This document shows, one piece after another, positions 44,465-54,296 of a DNA stretch of 64,000 nt; position 1 is the first letter of the stretch; each line of letters begins with the position of its first letter. Location: the NCBI RefSeq assembly GCF_025273675.1, contig NZ_CP045809.1:4402001-4466000 (forward strand), read 5' to 3'. The notes under the pieces are model-generated. The model saw only the letters and a list, made by a program, of their open reading frames with translations. It ran no database searches and was not told the DNA's origin. The DNA is from Gordonia pseudamarae. GTDB taxonomy: Bacteria; Actinomycetota; Actinomycetes; Mycobacteriales; Mycobacteriaceae. A program made the translations under genes and the position numbers.

Positions 44465-45624
44465 TGGCACTGGGATTCCGCGAGGTAAAGAAGTCCACCG
44501 AGATCTGGCTGGGCCTGGGACTGATCGCCGCGATCGTCGCGCTGACCCTGGTCGCGATCGGCAGCTACAAGCAATCGTTCACCGACACCATCGATGTCAC
44601 CCTGCACGCCGGTCGGGCCGGCCTGATGCTGGAGAAGGGATCCGACGTCAAGGTCGCCGGCGTGGTGATCGGGACCGTCTCGGGGGTCAAGGCGACCGAA
44701 TCCGGGGCTGATCTGACCCTGCGCATCGAGTCGAAGTACCGCAAGGCGCTGCCCGGTGACGTCACCGCCACCATCGACCCCACCACCCTGTTCGGCCGCA
44801 AGTTCGTCACCCTGACCGCACCGGCCGGCAGCACCCCGACAACGCTGAGATCCGGTTCGGTGATCAACGGGGCGGACACCACCACCGAGGTCAACGACCT
44901 ACTCGAAGATCTGGTCTCGGTGATCAGGGTGGTCAAGCCCCGCGAGGTCAGCGACACCCTGTCGGCGTTGTCGTCGGCACTGCGCGGCATCGGCCCCGAC
45001 GTCGGCACCCTGGTCACCTCGCTCGACAAATACCTGACCTCGTTCAATCCGTACCTCGACCGGGTCCGCACCGATCTGCGTTCGGGATCTGCTGCGGCAC
45101 AGACACTCTCCGAAACGGCACCGGACATGCTCAGGACGGTCGACAATCTGACCACCACCGCGGGCACGCTCACCGACAAGCGGTCCCAGTTCGGCGCATT
45201 CCTGTTGAGTTTCACCAACTTCGGCGCCAGCGGCGAACAATTGTTCCGGGCCGCGGGCACGCCACTGGAGAAGTCGATGGACACGCTGGTGCCCACAGCC
45301 CAGCTACTGGGCGAGTTCTCGCCGATCCTGCCGTGTTTCCTGAAGAACCTGGCGCAGACCAACAAGCACCTGGAGATCACCAACGGCGGCAGTGCCCGGC
45401 CGGGACTCAACGTCATGGCGACACTTCTGATGGGCAACCCGCCCTACAAGTACCCGCAGAATCTGCCGCGCACCGGCCTGCCCAACGCACCGAGTTGCTA
45501 CTCGAACGTCGGACAGCGGCACGTCGACTTCCCCGACGGCAGCGACGCGTACGCACCTATCACCGGCCCGGAGGACTACTTCGGAAACCCGCTCGCCGAT
45601 CTGCTGTTCGGAGGCTCTCGATGA
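44464..45624 (+). CDS. mceA: Mce protein, subunit A
   Basis: The product is 386 residues. It has one N-terminal membrane helix (about 13-36, IWLGLGLIAAIVALTLVAIG), then the Mce/MlaD domain (about 40-115: VTLHAGRAGLMLEKGSDVKVAGVVIGTV, TTLFGRKFVTL), a long helical region that lines the lipid tunnel, and a Cys-containing tail (PCFLKNLAQTNKHLE, NAPSCYSNVG). Mce subunits hexamerise as a periplasmic tube carrying lipids to the permease. It overlaps the next gene by 4 bp. Which lipid is carried cannot be read from the sequence, but the flanking catabolic genes suggest the same compound they degrade. Confidence 0.93.
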   Translation: MALGFREVKKSTEIWLGLGLIAAIVALTLVAIGSYKQSFTDTIDVTLHAGRAGLMLEKGSDVKVAGVVIGTVSGVKATESGADLTLRIESKYRKALPGDVTATIDPTTLFGRKFVTLTAPAGSTPTTLRSGSVINGADTTTEVNDLLEDLVSVIRVVKPREVSDTLSALSSALRGIGPDVGTLVTSLDKYLTSFNPYLDRVRTDLRSGSAAAQTLSETAPDMLRTVDNLTTTAGTLTDKRSQFGAFLLSFTNFGASGEQLFRAAGTPLEKSMDTLVPTAQLLGEFSPILPCFLKNLAQTNKHLEITNGGSARPGLNVMATLLMGNPPYKYPQNLPRTGLPNAPSCYSNVGQRHVDFPDGSDAYAPITGPEDYFGNPLADLLFGGSR

Positions 45625-46631
45625 AGATCGCGCCCACCCTGATCAAACTGGGAGTGTTCACCGTGATCACCGCGCTGGCGGGCCTGTTCGTGGCGATGAT
45701 CGCCGGGGACCTGCGCTTTGGTGACACCACATCGTATGCCGCACAGTTTTCTTCCGCATCCGGGATCACGCCCGGGTCCGACGTCAAGGTCGCCGGGGTG
45801 ACCCGGGGGAAGATCGAGGACGTCGTCCTGAACAGCGACGGGACCGCACGGGTGAAGTTTTCGCTCGATTCCGACGTCGTACTCACCTCCGGGACCAGGG
45901 CGTCGATCCTGTACAAGAACCTGATCGGCGACCGCTACCTGGAGCTGTCCGAGGGCAGCGGCCGGACGGCCGCCCTGTCGGGCAACTCGATCCCGGTCGC
46001 CAACACCACGCCCGCACTCGATCTCGACGAGGTGGTCAACGGTTTCCGGCCACTGCTGCAGGGCCTGGACCCCGATCAGGCCAACCAGCTCACCGGATCG
46101 CTCATAGAAGTACTCAACGGACGCGAATCCGCGGTGGCCCAACTGATCGCCGACCTGGCGCTGCTCACCAACTCTATCGCCGACCGCGATGAATCCATCG
46201 GCGCGATCATCACCAACTTCAACGGTGTGCTCGGTGACGTCGCCGAACGCAGCGGGCAGCTCGACTCGCTGCTGGCCGGCGTGAGCGATCTGACCCGGGC
46301 ACTGTCCGACGATCGGCGGACCATCACGACCTCGCTGGACAAGATCGACGGCCTCACCCGCTCGCTGAGCGATCTCACCGGGCCCGCCCGCAAGGACATC
46401 GCCGACACCGTCACCGGCGTGCGGCAACTGAGCACCAATCTCAACCGCAACACCGACACCGTCAATCTGGTGCTGTCCCAGCTCCCCGAGGCATACCGCC
46501 TGATCGGCCGTGTTGCCGGCTACGGCAACTTCGTCAACTTCTTCGTATGCGGGCTGGCGATCCGCTACGGCTCAACCACTCAGGAGACCACTCCCATGAT
46601 CACCGTCCCGGCTGCGCGGTGCCAACCATGA
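45621..46631 (+). CDS. mceB: Mce protein, subunit B
   Basis: The product is 336 residues, starting in an ATGA overlap. It has an N-terminal helix (LIKLGVFTVITALAGLFVAMIAG), the MlaD domain (AAQFSSASGITPGSDVKVAGVTRGKI, LYKNLIGDRYLELSEG) and a long helix-rich part with heptad-like repeats (ADRDESIGAIITNFNGVLGDVAERSGQLDSLLAGVSDL). A short tail holds two Cys (FFVCGLAIRYG, AARCQP). Order and length fit MceB of the six-subunit set. Confidence 0.93.
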   Translation: MKIAPTLIKLGVFTVITALAGLFVAMIAGDLRFGDTTSYAAQFSSASGITPGSDVKVAGVTRGKIEDVVLNSDGTARVKFSLDSDVVLTSGTRASILYKNLIGDRYLELSEGSGRTAALSGNSIPVANTTPALDLDEVVNGFRPLLQGLDPDQANQLTGSLIEVLNGRESAVAQLIADLALLTNSIADRDESIGAIITNFNGVLGDVAERSGQLDSLLAGVSDLTRALSDDRRTITTSLDKIDGLTRSLSDLTGPARKDIADTVTGVRQLSTNLNRNTDTVNLVLSQLPEAYRLIGRVAGYGNFVNFFVCGLAIRYGSTTQETTPMITVPAARCQP

Positions 46632-47638
46632 GCAACCGATACCGCAAGAGCATCCTCGAACGCGACCCGGTCAAGATCGGCATCGTGGGCACGATCATCA
46701 TCATCGCGATCACCGTGCTGGCGTTCAACTACGGATCGCTGCCGGTGGTCAACGGCGGCAAAAAGTACCACGCACAGTTCGCCGACGCGAGCGGGCTGCA
46801 CACCGGCGACGCGGTCCAGATAGCGGGCGTCGAGGTGGGCAAGGTCACCGACATCTCCATCAACGGAACCAAGGTGGACGTCACATTCACCGCCGACCCC
46901 GGCGACCTGACGCTCAAGTCGGAGACCACCGCGCAGATCAAGGTCGAAACGGCGCTGGGCCGGCGATTCATCGAACTCGTCTCCGCCGGCCGGGACCCAC
47001 TGCCGGCCGGTGCCACCATTGCGCTGGAGCGCACATCGTCGGGCTACGACATCACCCGCAGCCTCAACGAGGTGACCGACACCGTCGCCAAGACCGACAA
47101 GCCTGATCTGTCGAGCGCGCTCGACCAGCTGACCAAGCTGCAGGACGCGCTTCCGGAGGATCTGCGTTCCACCATCGACGGTGTGCGGCGCCTGTCCTCG
47201 ACGGTGGCCGAACGCGACGGCGACCTGCGTGATCTGCTGAACAACGCGGGCACCGTCACCGATATCGTCGCCGAACGCAATCAGCAGCTGGTGTCGTTGC
47301 TGGGGCAGGGCAGAACGTTGTTCGCCGCCCTGAACACGCGGGCGACGGCGATCCGCCGGGTCCTCGTGCAGGGCTCCGAGGTCGCCAACGCGCTGACCGC
47401 GATCGCCTCGGACAACAGAGCGACGCTCAGACCAGCACTGGATCAGCTCAACTCGGTGCTGGACACGCTCAACGCCAACTACCAGAACATCGACAGGTCA
47501 CTGGCCGGGCTCGAGCGTTTCGCCAGGCAGGTCGGCGAAGCGGTGTCCAGCGGACCGTTCTTCTCCGCCATGCTGCAGAACATCCTGCCCGCCAACCTCA
47601 ACGGCCAGCAGCCCTACAGTCCGGGAGCACCCCGATGA
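46628..47638 (+). CDS. mceC: Mce protein, subunit C
   Basis: The product is 336 residues from the ATG at 46628 (ATGA overlap). The frame is open upstream, but the overlap and the start MSNRYRKSILERDP argue for this site. The membrane helix is IGIVGTIIIIAITVLAFNYGSLP. The MlaD domain includes AQFADASGLHTGDAVQIAGVEVGKVTDI and GRRFIELVSAG. A long helical stretch follows (TVAERDGDLRDLLNNAGTVTDIVAERNQQLVSLLGQG). There is no Cys-rich tail, as is usual for the C subunit. Confidence 0.92.
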   Translation: MSNRYRKSILERDPVKIGIVGTIIIIAITVLAFNYGSLPVVNGGKKYHAQFADASGLHTGDAVQIAGVEVGKVTDISINGTKVDVTFTADPGDLTLKSETTAQIKVETALGRRFIELVSAGRDPLPAGATIALERTSSGYDITRSLNEVTDTVAKTDKPDLSSALDQLTKLQDALPEDLRSTIDGVRRLSSTVAERDGDLRDLLNNAGTVTDIVAERNQQLVSLLGQGRTLFAALNTRATAIRRVLVQGSEVANALTAIASDNRATLRPALDQLNSVLDTLNANYQNIDRSLAGLERFARQVGEAVSSGPFFSAMLQNILPANLNGQQPYSPGAPR

Positions 47639-48888
47639 GCCGATCACACCGATTCTCGCGCAACGCCACCGGCGTCACCGCCCTCAACTTCGGCAAGCGC
47701 AAGACCCTCATCTATCTGACACTGGCCGTCCTGCTCGTCGCCGCCACCGCCGCGGCGACGTTCACCGGCGGCGGCGACCGAACCGTAACCGCCTACTTCC
47801 TCAGTGCCGCAGGACTTTACCTCGGTGACCCGGTGATGGTGCTGGGCGTGCCGATCGGCACCGTCACCAAGATCGACCCCCAACCCGACGGTGCGCGCCT
47901 GACCCTCACCCTGACCTCCGACCAACCGGTTCCCGCCGACGCCGGCGCCGCCATCATCGCACCGACCCTGGTCTCGGGGCGCTATGTCCAGCTCGCACCG
48001 GCCTACACCGGCGGACCGAAGATGACCTCCGGCGCGACGATCGCGCTCGCCGACACCGCCACACCCGTCGAGTACGACGAACTCAAGGAACAACTCGTAG
48101 CCCTCTCCCGCGATCTCGGCCCGGCCTCCGGCGCCGAGGGTCGCGCGCAGCAGGGATCGCTCGGCCGGTTCCTGCACGCGAGCTCGAACACACTGGAGGG
48201 CAACGGAAAGCTGCTCCGGGAATCGCTCAACCAGCTGTCGAGGGCGGCATCGACCCTCGACAAGTCCTCACCCGACCTGTTCACCACGGTCGAGAACCTG
48301 AGCACGATCACCCGCGCCCTGTCGACCAGCGACGACCAGATCTCCGCATTCTCCCGGCAGCTGGCCCAGCTGTCCGGCGTCCTCAACGACAACCGGACCG
48401 AACTCGACACCTTCCTGAACAGCATCGATGCCGCCTTCGGGGAGGTGAAGACGTTCATCGACAACAACCGGTCCGCATTGAAAGATGCTGTCGGAAAGGC
48501 CAATACGACAACCCAGGTGCTCGTCGACCGTGTCGACACGCTGGCCTCGATTCTGCACTCGGGCCCCAACGCGCTGTCCAACTTCTACAACATCTACGAC
48601 CCCGCTGGTAACTCGCTGACCGGCAACGTGGCGATTCCTGACTTCCCGGACCCGCGTTCGCTGATCTGCGCGCTGCTGACGACCGTCGACGCCCCGCAGA
48701 GCGACTGCGTGAAGGTGACCCGCCAGTTGGCCACCAATCTTGCCGCGGCGGACAAGAAGTCGGCGATCACCAAGAATGATGGCCAGACGGGGTCGAAGCC
48801 GGCGGGATCGAAGCCGGCGGGGCCGAAGAGCACGGCCACCCCCACGAGCACAGCCAAGAACGTGCCTTCCGAAAGTGGTGAACGATGA
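47635..48888 (+). CDS. mceD: Mce protein, subunit D
   Basis: The product is 417 residues with an ATGA overlap on both sides. It has a basic start, a membrane helix (TLIYLTLAVLLVAATAAATFTG), the MlaD domain (AYFLSAAGLYLGDPVMVLGVPIGTVTKI, SGRYVQLAPAY) and a helical tunnel region, then two Cys (LICALLTTVDAPQSDCVK). The C-terminal tail is low-complexity with a repeated KPAG unit (GSKPAGSKPAGPKS). That matches the long Pro-rich tails of D subunits in other mce operons. Confidence 0.92.
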   Translation: MSRSHRFSRNATGVTALNFGKRKTLIYLTLAVLLVAATAAATFTGGGDRTVTAYFLSAAGLYLGDPVMVLGVPIGTVTKIDPQPDGARLTLTLTSDQPVPADAGAAIIAPTLVSGRYVQLAPAYTGGPKMTSGATIALADTATPVEYDELKEQLVALSRDLGPASGAEGRAQQGSLGRFLHASSNTLEGNGKLLRESLNQLSRAASTLDKSSPDLFTTVENLSTITRALSTSDDQISAFSRQLAQLSGVLNDNRTELDTFLNSIDAAFGEVKTFIDNNRSALKDAVGKANTTTQVLVDRVDTLASILHSGPNALSNFYNIYDPAGNSLTGNVAIPDFPDPRSLICALLTTVDAPQSDCVKVTRQLATNLAAADKKSAITKNDGQTGSKPAGSKPAGPKSTATPTSTAKNVPSESGER

Positions 48889-50069
48889 ACCGTCGACAAC
48901 AGGCCACGCCGGCACCCGCACCGCGCGGCAACCCGCCCCGGCGCCGCCATTCCCGGATCGCCACGGTCCTCACCTCCACCGCGGCCGCGTCGGCGCTCCT
49001 GGGCGGGTGCACCTTCGACGGCATCAACTCACTGCCGCTGCCCGGCAATTCCGGGGCCAGCGGCCAGACCTATCGGGTCACGGTGAAGCTGACCAACGCC
49101 CAGAACCTCGTGGGCAACTCACCGGTCAAGTACCACAACGCCACCATCGGCAATGTCCGCACCATCGGCAACAGCGGCTGGCACGCCGAGGCGGTTCTCG
49201 ACCTGAGCAAGGACGCCGAGATTCCCGCGAACGTCCGGGTGAAGCTGTCCCAGACCAGCATCTTCGGATCTCAGTTCATCGAGTTGATCAACCCGAACAC
49301 GACGGCCGGTGCCACCGGTGACACCCGGCACGACGGCAGCATCCTCTACGACGGGGCGGTCCTGTCGCTGGAGCAGTCCTCGCAGTATCCTTCCGTGGAA
49401 GAGGTTCTCTCGGCGGTGTCGCTGGTGCTCAACGGGGCCGGGCTTCAGCAATTGCGCACCGTCACCGGCGAACTCAACAGTGTCCTGGGCGGCCGGGAGG
49501 GCGATCTGCGGAGCCTGATCCCCAAACTGCGGACGCTGGTGGCCGATCTCAGCGATCAACGCGGCGACATCCGACGCGCCATCGACAGCATCGCCGCCCT
49601 CAGCGACCGGCTCGAGAAGGACCGCGACATCATCAACCGGGGTATCGATTCGATCACCCCCGCGGTCGAGGTACTCAACACCCAGCAGCGCCAGCTCACC
49701 GACATGCTCAGCGCGGTAGGAAGATTCGGCGACGCCGCCAGCACCGTCCTGGACCGCAGCAACCGCGACACACTGGCGAATCTGCACAATCTGGCACCGG
49801 TGGTCAACAAGCTCGCCGAATCGGGCGACAACCTGACCGAGGCACTCAAGATCGCGGGCACCATCCCGTTCCCCGTCACCACCGTCCAACGCGGTGTCAG
49901 GGGCGACTACCTCAACCTGTTCCTGACTCTGGACATCAGCCCGGAGAAGATCACCACGGCGGTCATCCCGAGCTATGGACGCCAACCCCGCGTCCAGCCC
50001 CGGCTGGCCCGCGACAACGCCGATCCCCTGACCGCGCCCCTGCGTACGCAGCAACGAAAGGGCCGATAG
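48885..50069 (+). CDS. mceE: Mce lipoprotein, subunit E (LprK-like)
   Basis: The product is 394 residues. The basic N-terminus leads into a signal sequence with a lipobox (SALLGGC), so the mature protein begins at a lipidated Cys near residue 42 and is anchored to the membrane. The MlaD domain follows (YRVTVKLTNAQNLVGNSPVKYHNATIGNV, SIFGSQFIELINP), then the helical region. This lipoprotein character is the hallmark of MceE. The start overlaps mceD (ATGA) and the stop TAG overlaps the GTG of the next gene. Confidence 0.93.
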   Translation: MNRRQQATPAPAPRGNPPRRRHSRIATVLTSTAAASALLGGCTFDGINSLPLPGNSGASGQTYRVTVKLTNAQNLVGNSPVKYHNATIGNVRTIGNSGWHAEAVLDLSKDAEIPANVRVKLSQTSIFGSQFIELINPNTTAGATGDTRHDGSILYDGAVLSLEQSSQYPSVEEVLSAVSLVLNGAGLQQLRTVTGELNSVLGGREGDLRSLIPKLRTLVADLSDQRGDIRRAIDSIAALSDRLEKDRDIINRGIDSITPAVEVLNTQQRQLTDMLSAVGRFGDAASTVLDRSNRDTLANLHNLAPVVNKLAESGDNLTEALKIAGTIPFPVTTVQRGVRGDYLNLFLTLDISPEKITTAVIPSYGRQPRVQPRLARDNADPLTAPLRTQQRKGR

Positions 50070-51553
50070 TGCTTCACTCCACACTGGTCCGGTTCCAACT
50101 CGTCTTTTTCACCGTCGTCGCGGTGATCGGGGTCGGATACGCCGCCTTCGCCTACGCCGGGATCCAGCGACAGACCGGCATCGGAATGTACACGGTCACC
50201 ACAGAACTCGAGGACACCGGCGGACTGTACGTGAACGCTCTGGTCACCTATCGCGGCGTCAAGGTGGGCACCGTCACCGACGTCGGCCTCCGATCGCCGG
50301 GCGCGCGCGCCGAGTTGCAGATCTCCTCGGACTACAAGATCCCCGCGGACCTCGACGCGCGGGTGCGCAGCATCTCCGCGGTCGGTGAGCAGTTCGTGGA
50401 CCTCATCCCGCGCACCGGCGACGGACCCCGCCTCAAGGACGGCGACGTCATCGCCGCCGACCGGACCCACATCCCGGTGGCCACCACCACCGTCATCGAA
50501 GACGTCCGCGCACTGCTGCAGGCGGTCCCCAAGGACGATCTGGACACCACACTGCGCGAGGCGTCCACCACGCTGACCGGGATGGGCAGACAACTCAACA
50601 CGGGACTGTCGGCGGCTACCAGGGTCGTCGACCGGGCGAGCCGCAACCTCGACCCGACCCTGCGGCTCATCGACTCCGCACAACGCCCGTTGACCCAGAT
50701 CGCGCAGTCGGACAAGGCCATCGACACCTTTTCCCGGAATCTGGCGTCATTCACCCAGCAGCTCACGATGAGCGACGGGGCGGTCCGGCTGGCCCTGGAC
50801 ACCGGCGACGGGTTCTTCGATTCGGCATCATCGCTCATGCAGGACCTCACTCCCACCGCTGGGGTGCTGCTGAGCAATCTGCAATCCGTCGGACAGGTCG
50901 TACGGGTCAATCTTCCCGGTGTACGCCACATCCTGGTGGTGTATCCCGCGGTGGCGGCCGCGGTGAACACGATGCACACCGGGCTGCAGGACCCGGCCGA
51001 CCGGTCGACCGGCCAGGGCAGACTCGACCTCAAGTTGTTCAACACCGCCAACCCGGTGCCCTGTACGCACGGCTACCAGGAGATCACCCGGCGCGACCCG
51101 GCCGACCTGTCGACGGCCCCCGCGCCGGAGAACTCGTACTGCAAACTCAAGGTGGACGACTTCCGTGGAGTACGCGGGGCACGAAACCTGCCGTGCGCCA
51201 CCAACCCGGCAGTACGCACCGCCGATGTCGCCAAGTGCCCGCGCGGACTGCCCTCGACGTGGCCGGAGTTGCTCTCCCGGCCCGGGCAGACCTACCGGCC
51301 CAGCACCGGCCGCTCCACCCCCAACACACCACACACACCGGATTCGGCGCACCGATCCGGCACCCGGCCGACCGGATCGTCGCAACGCACCGCACCGAGG
51401 GTCACCGCGGTTCCGTACGACCCGGCCACCGGACGGTTCCGCACTCCCACCGGAACCACCTACAGCATCGGCACCATCGCCCGGGGAATCTCCGGGGGCA
51501 AGGAGAAAACATCATGGCCACAACTCTTTCTGCCCGAGCCGGCGGCACGATGA
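50069..51553 (+). CDS. mceF: Mce protein, subunit F
   Basis: The product is 494 residues from a GTG overlapping the mceE stop by one base. It has an N-terminal helix (LVFFTVVAVIGVGYAAFAYAG), the MlaD domain (ELEDTGGLYVNALVTYRGVKVGTV, SAVGEQFVDLIPR) and a helical region. Its long tail holds several Cys (PVPCTHG, NSYCKLKV, NLPCATNP, AKCPRG) and a Pro/Thr/Ser-rich stretch of about 60 residues with histidines (PNTPHTPDSAHRSGTRP). The C-terminal extension is typical of F subunits. Its end overlaps the next gene. Confidence 0.92.
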   Translation: MLHSTLVRFQLVFFTVVAVIGVGYAAFAYAGIQRQTGIGMYTVTTELEDTGGLYVNALVTYRGVKVGTVTDVGLRSPGARAELQISSDYKIPADLDARVRSISAVGEQFVDLIPRTGDGPRLKDGDVIAADRTHIPVATTTVIEDVRALLQAVPKDDLDTTLREASTTLTGMGRQLNTGLSAATRVVDRASRNLDPTLRLIDSAQRPLTQIAQSDKAIDTFSRNLASFTQQLTMSDGAVRLALDTGDGFFDSASSLMQDLTPTAGVLLSNLQSVGQVVRVNLPGVRHILVVYPAVAAAVNTMHTGLQDPADRSTGQGRLDLKLFNTANPVPCTHGYQEITRRDPADLSTAPAPENSYCKLKVDDFRGVRGARNLPCATNPAVRTADVAKCPRGLPSTWPELLSRPGQTYRPSTGRSTPNTPHTPDSAHRSGTRPTGSSQRTAPRVTAVPYDPATGRFRTPTGTTYSIGTIARGISGGKEKTSWPQLFLPEPAAR

Positions 51554-52185
51554 CCACCGGCGGCCGAACCGGCGGGGCGGCACCTGCCACCGGGCCGGAC
51601 GCCCCCGATGAGGGCGCCCCGGCCCCGACTGCCCAGGACTCGCCCGGCGAAGGCGACACCGCCGAGCACCGCGACGGGCCCGCGGCCGGGCCGGCCACCG
51701 ACAATCCGCGAGCCGCGGCCACGATCATCATCGGCGTGCTGGTGGCGATCGTCGCCGCCGGGATCGGTGCGATCTTCTTCATCGGTCACCGATCCGGGGT
51801 CTCCGACGCCGATCGCGACCAGGAGATCATGTTGGTCACCCGGCAGGTCGTCGGCAGTCTGGTGACGCTGCGGCACCAGTCCGCCGACGAGGACCTGAAG
51901 AAGATCACCAACGCCACGACCGGTGACTTCCGTAAGCAGTTCACCGACGGCGGTGGAAGTTTCGCAACCGTCCTGCAGCAGGGCGCGGTGGAATCGACCG
52001 GCGCCGCCCGGGAGGTCGCGATCGTGACGTCCGACGATTCGTCGGCCACCACGATCGCCGCGGTCACCTCGACGGTGAAGAACTCCGAGGTCCCCGACGG
52101 CCAACCGCGCGTATACCGCATGAAATTGTCCCTGGAGAGGCACGACGGGCGCTGGCTCGTCTCGAACGTGGAGTTTGTGGCGTGA
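51514..52185 (+). CDS. Mce-associated membrane protein 1
   Basis: The product is 223 residues from the ATG at 51514, which has a strong AAGGAG site eight bases upstream and lies inside the mceF gene; an ATG at 51550 overlapping the mceF stop is the alternative. The N-terminus is a long Pro/Gly/Ala-rich cytoplasmic segment, then one membrane helix (ATIIIGVLVAIVAAGIGAIFFIG), then an outer domain of the Mas type (ATTGDFRKQF, QGAVESTGAAREVAIVTSDD, RHDGRWLVSNVEFV). Such proteins stabilise Mce complexes in mycobacteria. Confidence 0.87.
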   Translation: MATTLSARAGGTMTTGGRTGGAAPATGPDAPDEGAPAPTAQDSPGEGDTAEHRDGPAAGPATDNPRAAATIIIGVLVAIVAAGIGAIFFIGHRSGVSDADRDQEIMLVTRQVVGSLVTLRHQSADEDLKKITNATTGDFRKQFTDGGGSFATVLQQGAVESTGAAREVAIVTSDDSSATTIAAVTSTVKNSEVPDGQPRVYRMKLSLERHDGRWLVSNVEFVA

Positions 52186-52802
52186 ACACCGAGACATCCG
52201 ATCAGGACACCCGCGAAACCAAGAACGGCGAGAACGGCGCACCGTCTCGGCGGCAACGTCTGCTCGCCGCCCCACACACCGGATTCGGGCGGCTCGCGGC
52301 CCGGACCGGCGCCCTGTCCCCGACACGGCTGCGCGGCACCCTGGCCGCGGTGATCTGCGCCGCGGTCCTGGCCGTGGGATTCCTGGGGTACTCGGTGGTC
52401 AAGTCCATCGACACCACCGGAACCCGCGACGCCGGACAGGAATCGGTGGCCGCGGCCAAGAAGCTGGTGCCGACCCTGCTGTCCTACCGGGCCGAGAACG
52501 TCAAGGCCCAATTCAGCGCGAAATACGACCTGCTCACCGGTGACTTCCGGAACGAGTTCGAGAAGCTGGCGACCTCCACGATCATCCCCGGCGCCACCGA
52601 ACGCAAGGTGAGCACCGAGGCCGAGGTGGTCGAGGCGGGACTGATCTCCAACAGTGCCGATCGCGCCGACGTCCTGCTGTTCGTCAACCAGAAGACGACC
52701 TCGTCCGATTCGCCGGACGCCACCCTTGACGGCAGCCGCGTCAAGGTGTCGCTGACCAAGATCGGTTCGGGCTGGAAGGTGTCGGGTCTACGACCGGTCT
52801 GA
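52182..52802 (+). CDS. Mce-associated membrane protein 2
   Basis: The product is 206 residues from a GTG overlapping the previous stop (GTGA). It has a basic, disordered cytoplasmic start, one membrane helix (GTLAAVICAAVLAVGFLGYSVV) and an outer NTF2-like domain (YDLLTGDFRNEFEKLATSTIIPGATERK, DVLLFVNQKTTSSDSPD, SLTKIGSGWKVSGLRPV). It shares the design and several motifs of the preceding protein, so the two are likely paralogues or partners of the Mce complex. It is the last gene of the operon. Confidence 0.87.
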   Translation: MNTETSDQDTRETKNGENGAPSRRQRLLAAPHTGFGRLAARTGALSPTRLRGTLAAVICAAVLAVGFLGYSVVKSIDTTGTRDAGQESVAAAKKLVPTLLSYRAENVKAQFSAKYDLLTGDFRNEFEKLATSTIIPGATERKVSTEAEVVEAGLISNSADRADVLLFVNQKTTSSDSPDATLDGSRVKVSLTKIGSGWKVSGLRPV

Positions 52803-52851
52803 GCCCGGCCCCTACGCCCCGCCCCACCAGTCCCCCACGCCCGCGGTCCGA

Positions 52852-54219
52852 TCAGAGCAGCACCCCCGGGTTGAGCAGACCATCGGGATCGAGGGCCTTC
52901 TTGATGGCGGCGGTCATCGCCATGACGTCGGGGCCCACCTGATCGGGCAGCCACGCCTTCTTGAGTCTGCCGACCCCGTGCTCGCCGGTGATGGTGCCGC
53001 CGAGTTCGATGGCCACATCCATCACGCGCCCGAAAGCCGAATGCGCGCGCCGGGTTTCGTCGGCGTCGTCGGGGTCGAACACGATGAGCGGATGGGTGTT
53101 GCCGTCACCGGCGTGCGCGATCACCGAGATCATCACCCGCTCGTCGGCGGCGATGGCACCCACCCTGTCGATCAGGACCGGCAACATCGCGATCGGCACA
53201 CCCACGTCTTCCAGAAGCAGCGACCCCAGACGTTCGACCGCCGGGATCGCCGCGCGCCGTGCCGCGGTGAACGCCTCGCCCTCGTCGGGGTCGGCGGTGG
53301 AGAACACCTCCGACGCGCCGTGACGGCCGAAGACCTCCTCGATGAGCGCCACCTCGGCGGCCGCGGCCGGTCCGGGGGCATCGGACTGTGCCACCAGCAG
53401 CGCCCCGGCGTCCCGGTCCAGATCCATGTGGAGCATGTCCTCGACGGCGTTGATCGACACCTTGTCCATGAACTCGAGCAGCGCCGGACGTATCCTGCCG
53501 GTGATCTCCAGAACCGCCTCGGCGGCCTGGCGCACCGAACCGAACGTCCCCACCACCGTCGATGCCGCCGCCTGGGCGGGGATGAGCCGCAACGTGACCT
53601 CGGTGACGATGCCCAGCAGTCCCTCACTGCCGACGAACAGTTTGGTCAGCGGCAGTCCGGCGGAGTCCTTGAGCTGCTTGCCGCCGAGCCGGACCGCACG
53701 GCCGTCGGCGAGCACCACCTGCAGGCCGAGCACATAGTCGGTGGTCACCCCGTATTTGACGCAGCACAGCCCGCCGGCGTTGGTGGCGACGTTGCCGCCG
53801 ATCGTGCAGATCTCGAACGAGGAAGGGTCCGGTGGATACCAGAGGCCGTGCGCCCTGGCCGCCTCCTTGACCTCGGCGTTGAACACGCCGGGCTGACTGA
53901 CCGCGGTGCGGGTGCCTGTGTCGATCACGATCTGCCGCATCTTCTCGGTGGACAACATGATCGCACCGTCGACGGCGGTCGCCCCACCGGACAGGCTGGT
54001 CCCGGCACCGCGGGTGACGATCCCTACGCCGTTCGCCGCGCACCAACGCACCGTCGTCTGCACCTGTTCGGTGGTGATCGGACGCACCAGGGCCCGCGGA
54101 GTGCCCGCGTCGGGGTCCTGGGCCCGGTCACGCCGGTACCCTTCGAGGACGTCGGGATCGGTGACCACCATCCCGTCGGGAAGGGCGTCGGCGAGCGGGG
54201 CGATGTCTACTGTCGGCAT
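52852..54219 (-). CDS. FAD-linked oxidase (GlcD-like, D-lactate/2-hydroxyacid dehydrogenase type)
   Basis: The product is 455 residues from the ATG at 54219; the frame is open upstream to 54270. The N-terminal FAD_binding_4 domain is shown by IVTRGAGTSLSGGATAVDG, EICTIGGNVATNAGGLCCVKYG and FVGSEGLLGIVTEVTLRL. The C-terminal FAD-oxidase domain has VIAHAGDGNTHPLIVFD with metal-binding His and GTITGEHGVGRLKKAWL near the end. Members oxidise 2-hydroxyacids such as glycolate or D-lactate. It is divergent from the kinase gene and is not obviously part of the mce unit, with which it converges. Confidence 0.9.
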   Translation of the reverse strand: MPTVDIAPLADALPDGMVVTDPDVLEGYRRDRAQDPDAGTPRALVRPITTEQVQTTVRWCAANGVGIVTRGAGTSLSGGATAVDGAIMLSTEKMRQIVIDTGTRTAVSQPGVFNAEVKEAARAHGLWYPPDPSSFEICTIGGNVATNAGGLCCVKYGVTTDYVLGLQVVLADGRAVRLGGKQLKDSAGLPLTKLFVGSEGLLGIVTEVTLRLIPAQAAASTVVGTFGSVRQAAEAVLEITGRIRPALLEFMDKVSINAVEDMLHMDLDRDAGALLVAQSDAPGPAAAAEVALIEEVFGRHGASEVFSTADPDEGEAFTAARRAAIPAVERLGSLLLEDVGVPIAMLPVLIDRVGAIAADERVMISVIAHAGDGNTHPLIVFDPDDADETRRAHSAFGRVMDVAIELGGTITGEHGVGRLKKAWLPDQVGPDVMAMTAAIKKALDPDGLLNPGVLL

Positions 54220-54296
54220 AGCCCCCACACTATGGAGTCGGCGGGCGCCGGGCGGTCTGTACGGCCACACTATGCGGCTGCACCTACGCTATCGAT

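Noticed and set aside
48780..48840. Short tandem repeat in the mceD end as a mobile or CRISPR-like element
   Set aside because: It encodes the repetitive KPAG tail of MceD in frame. Two to three imperfect units do not make an array.
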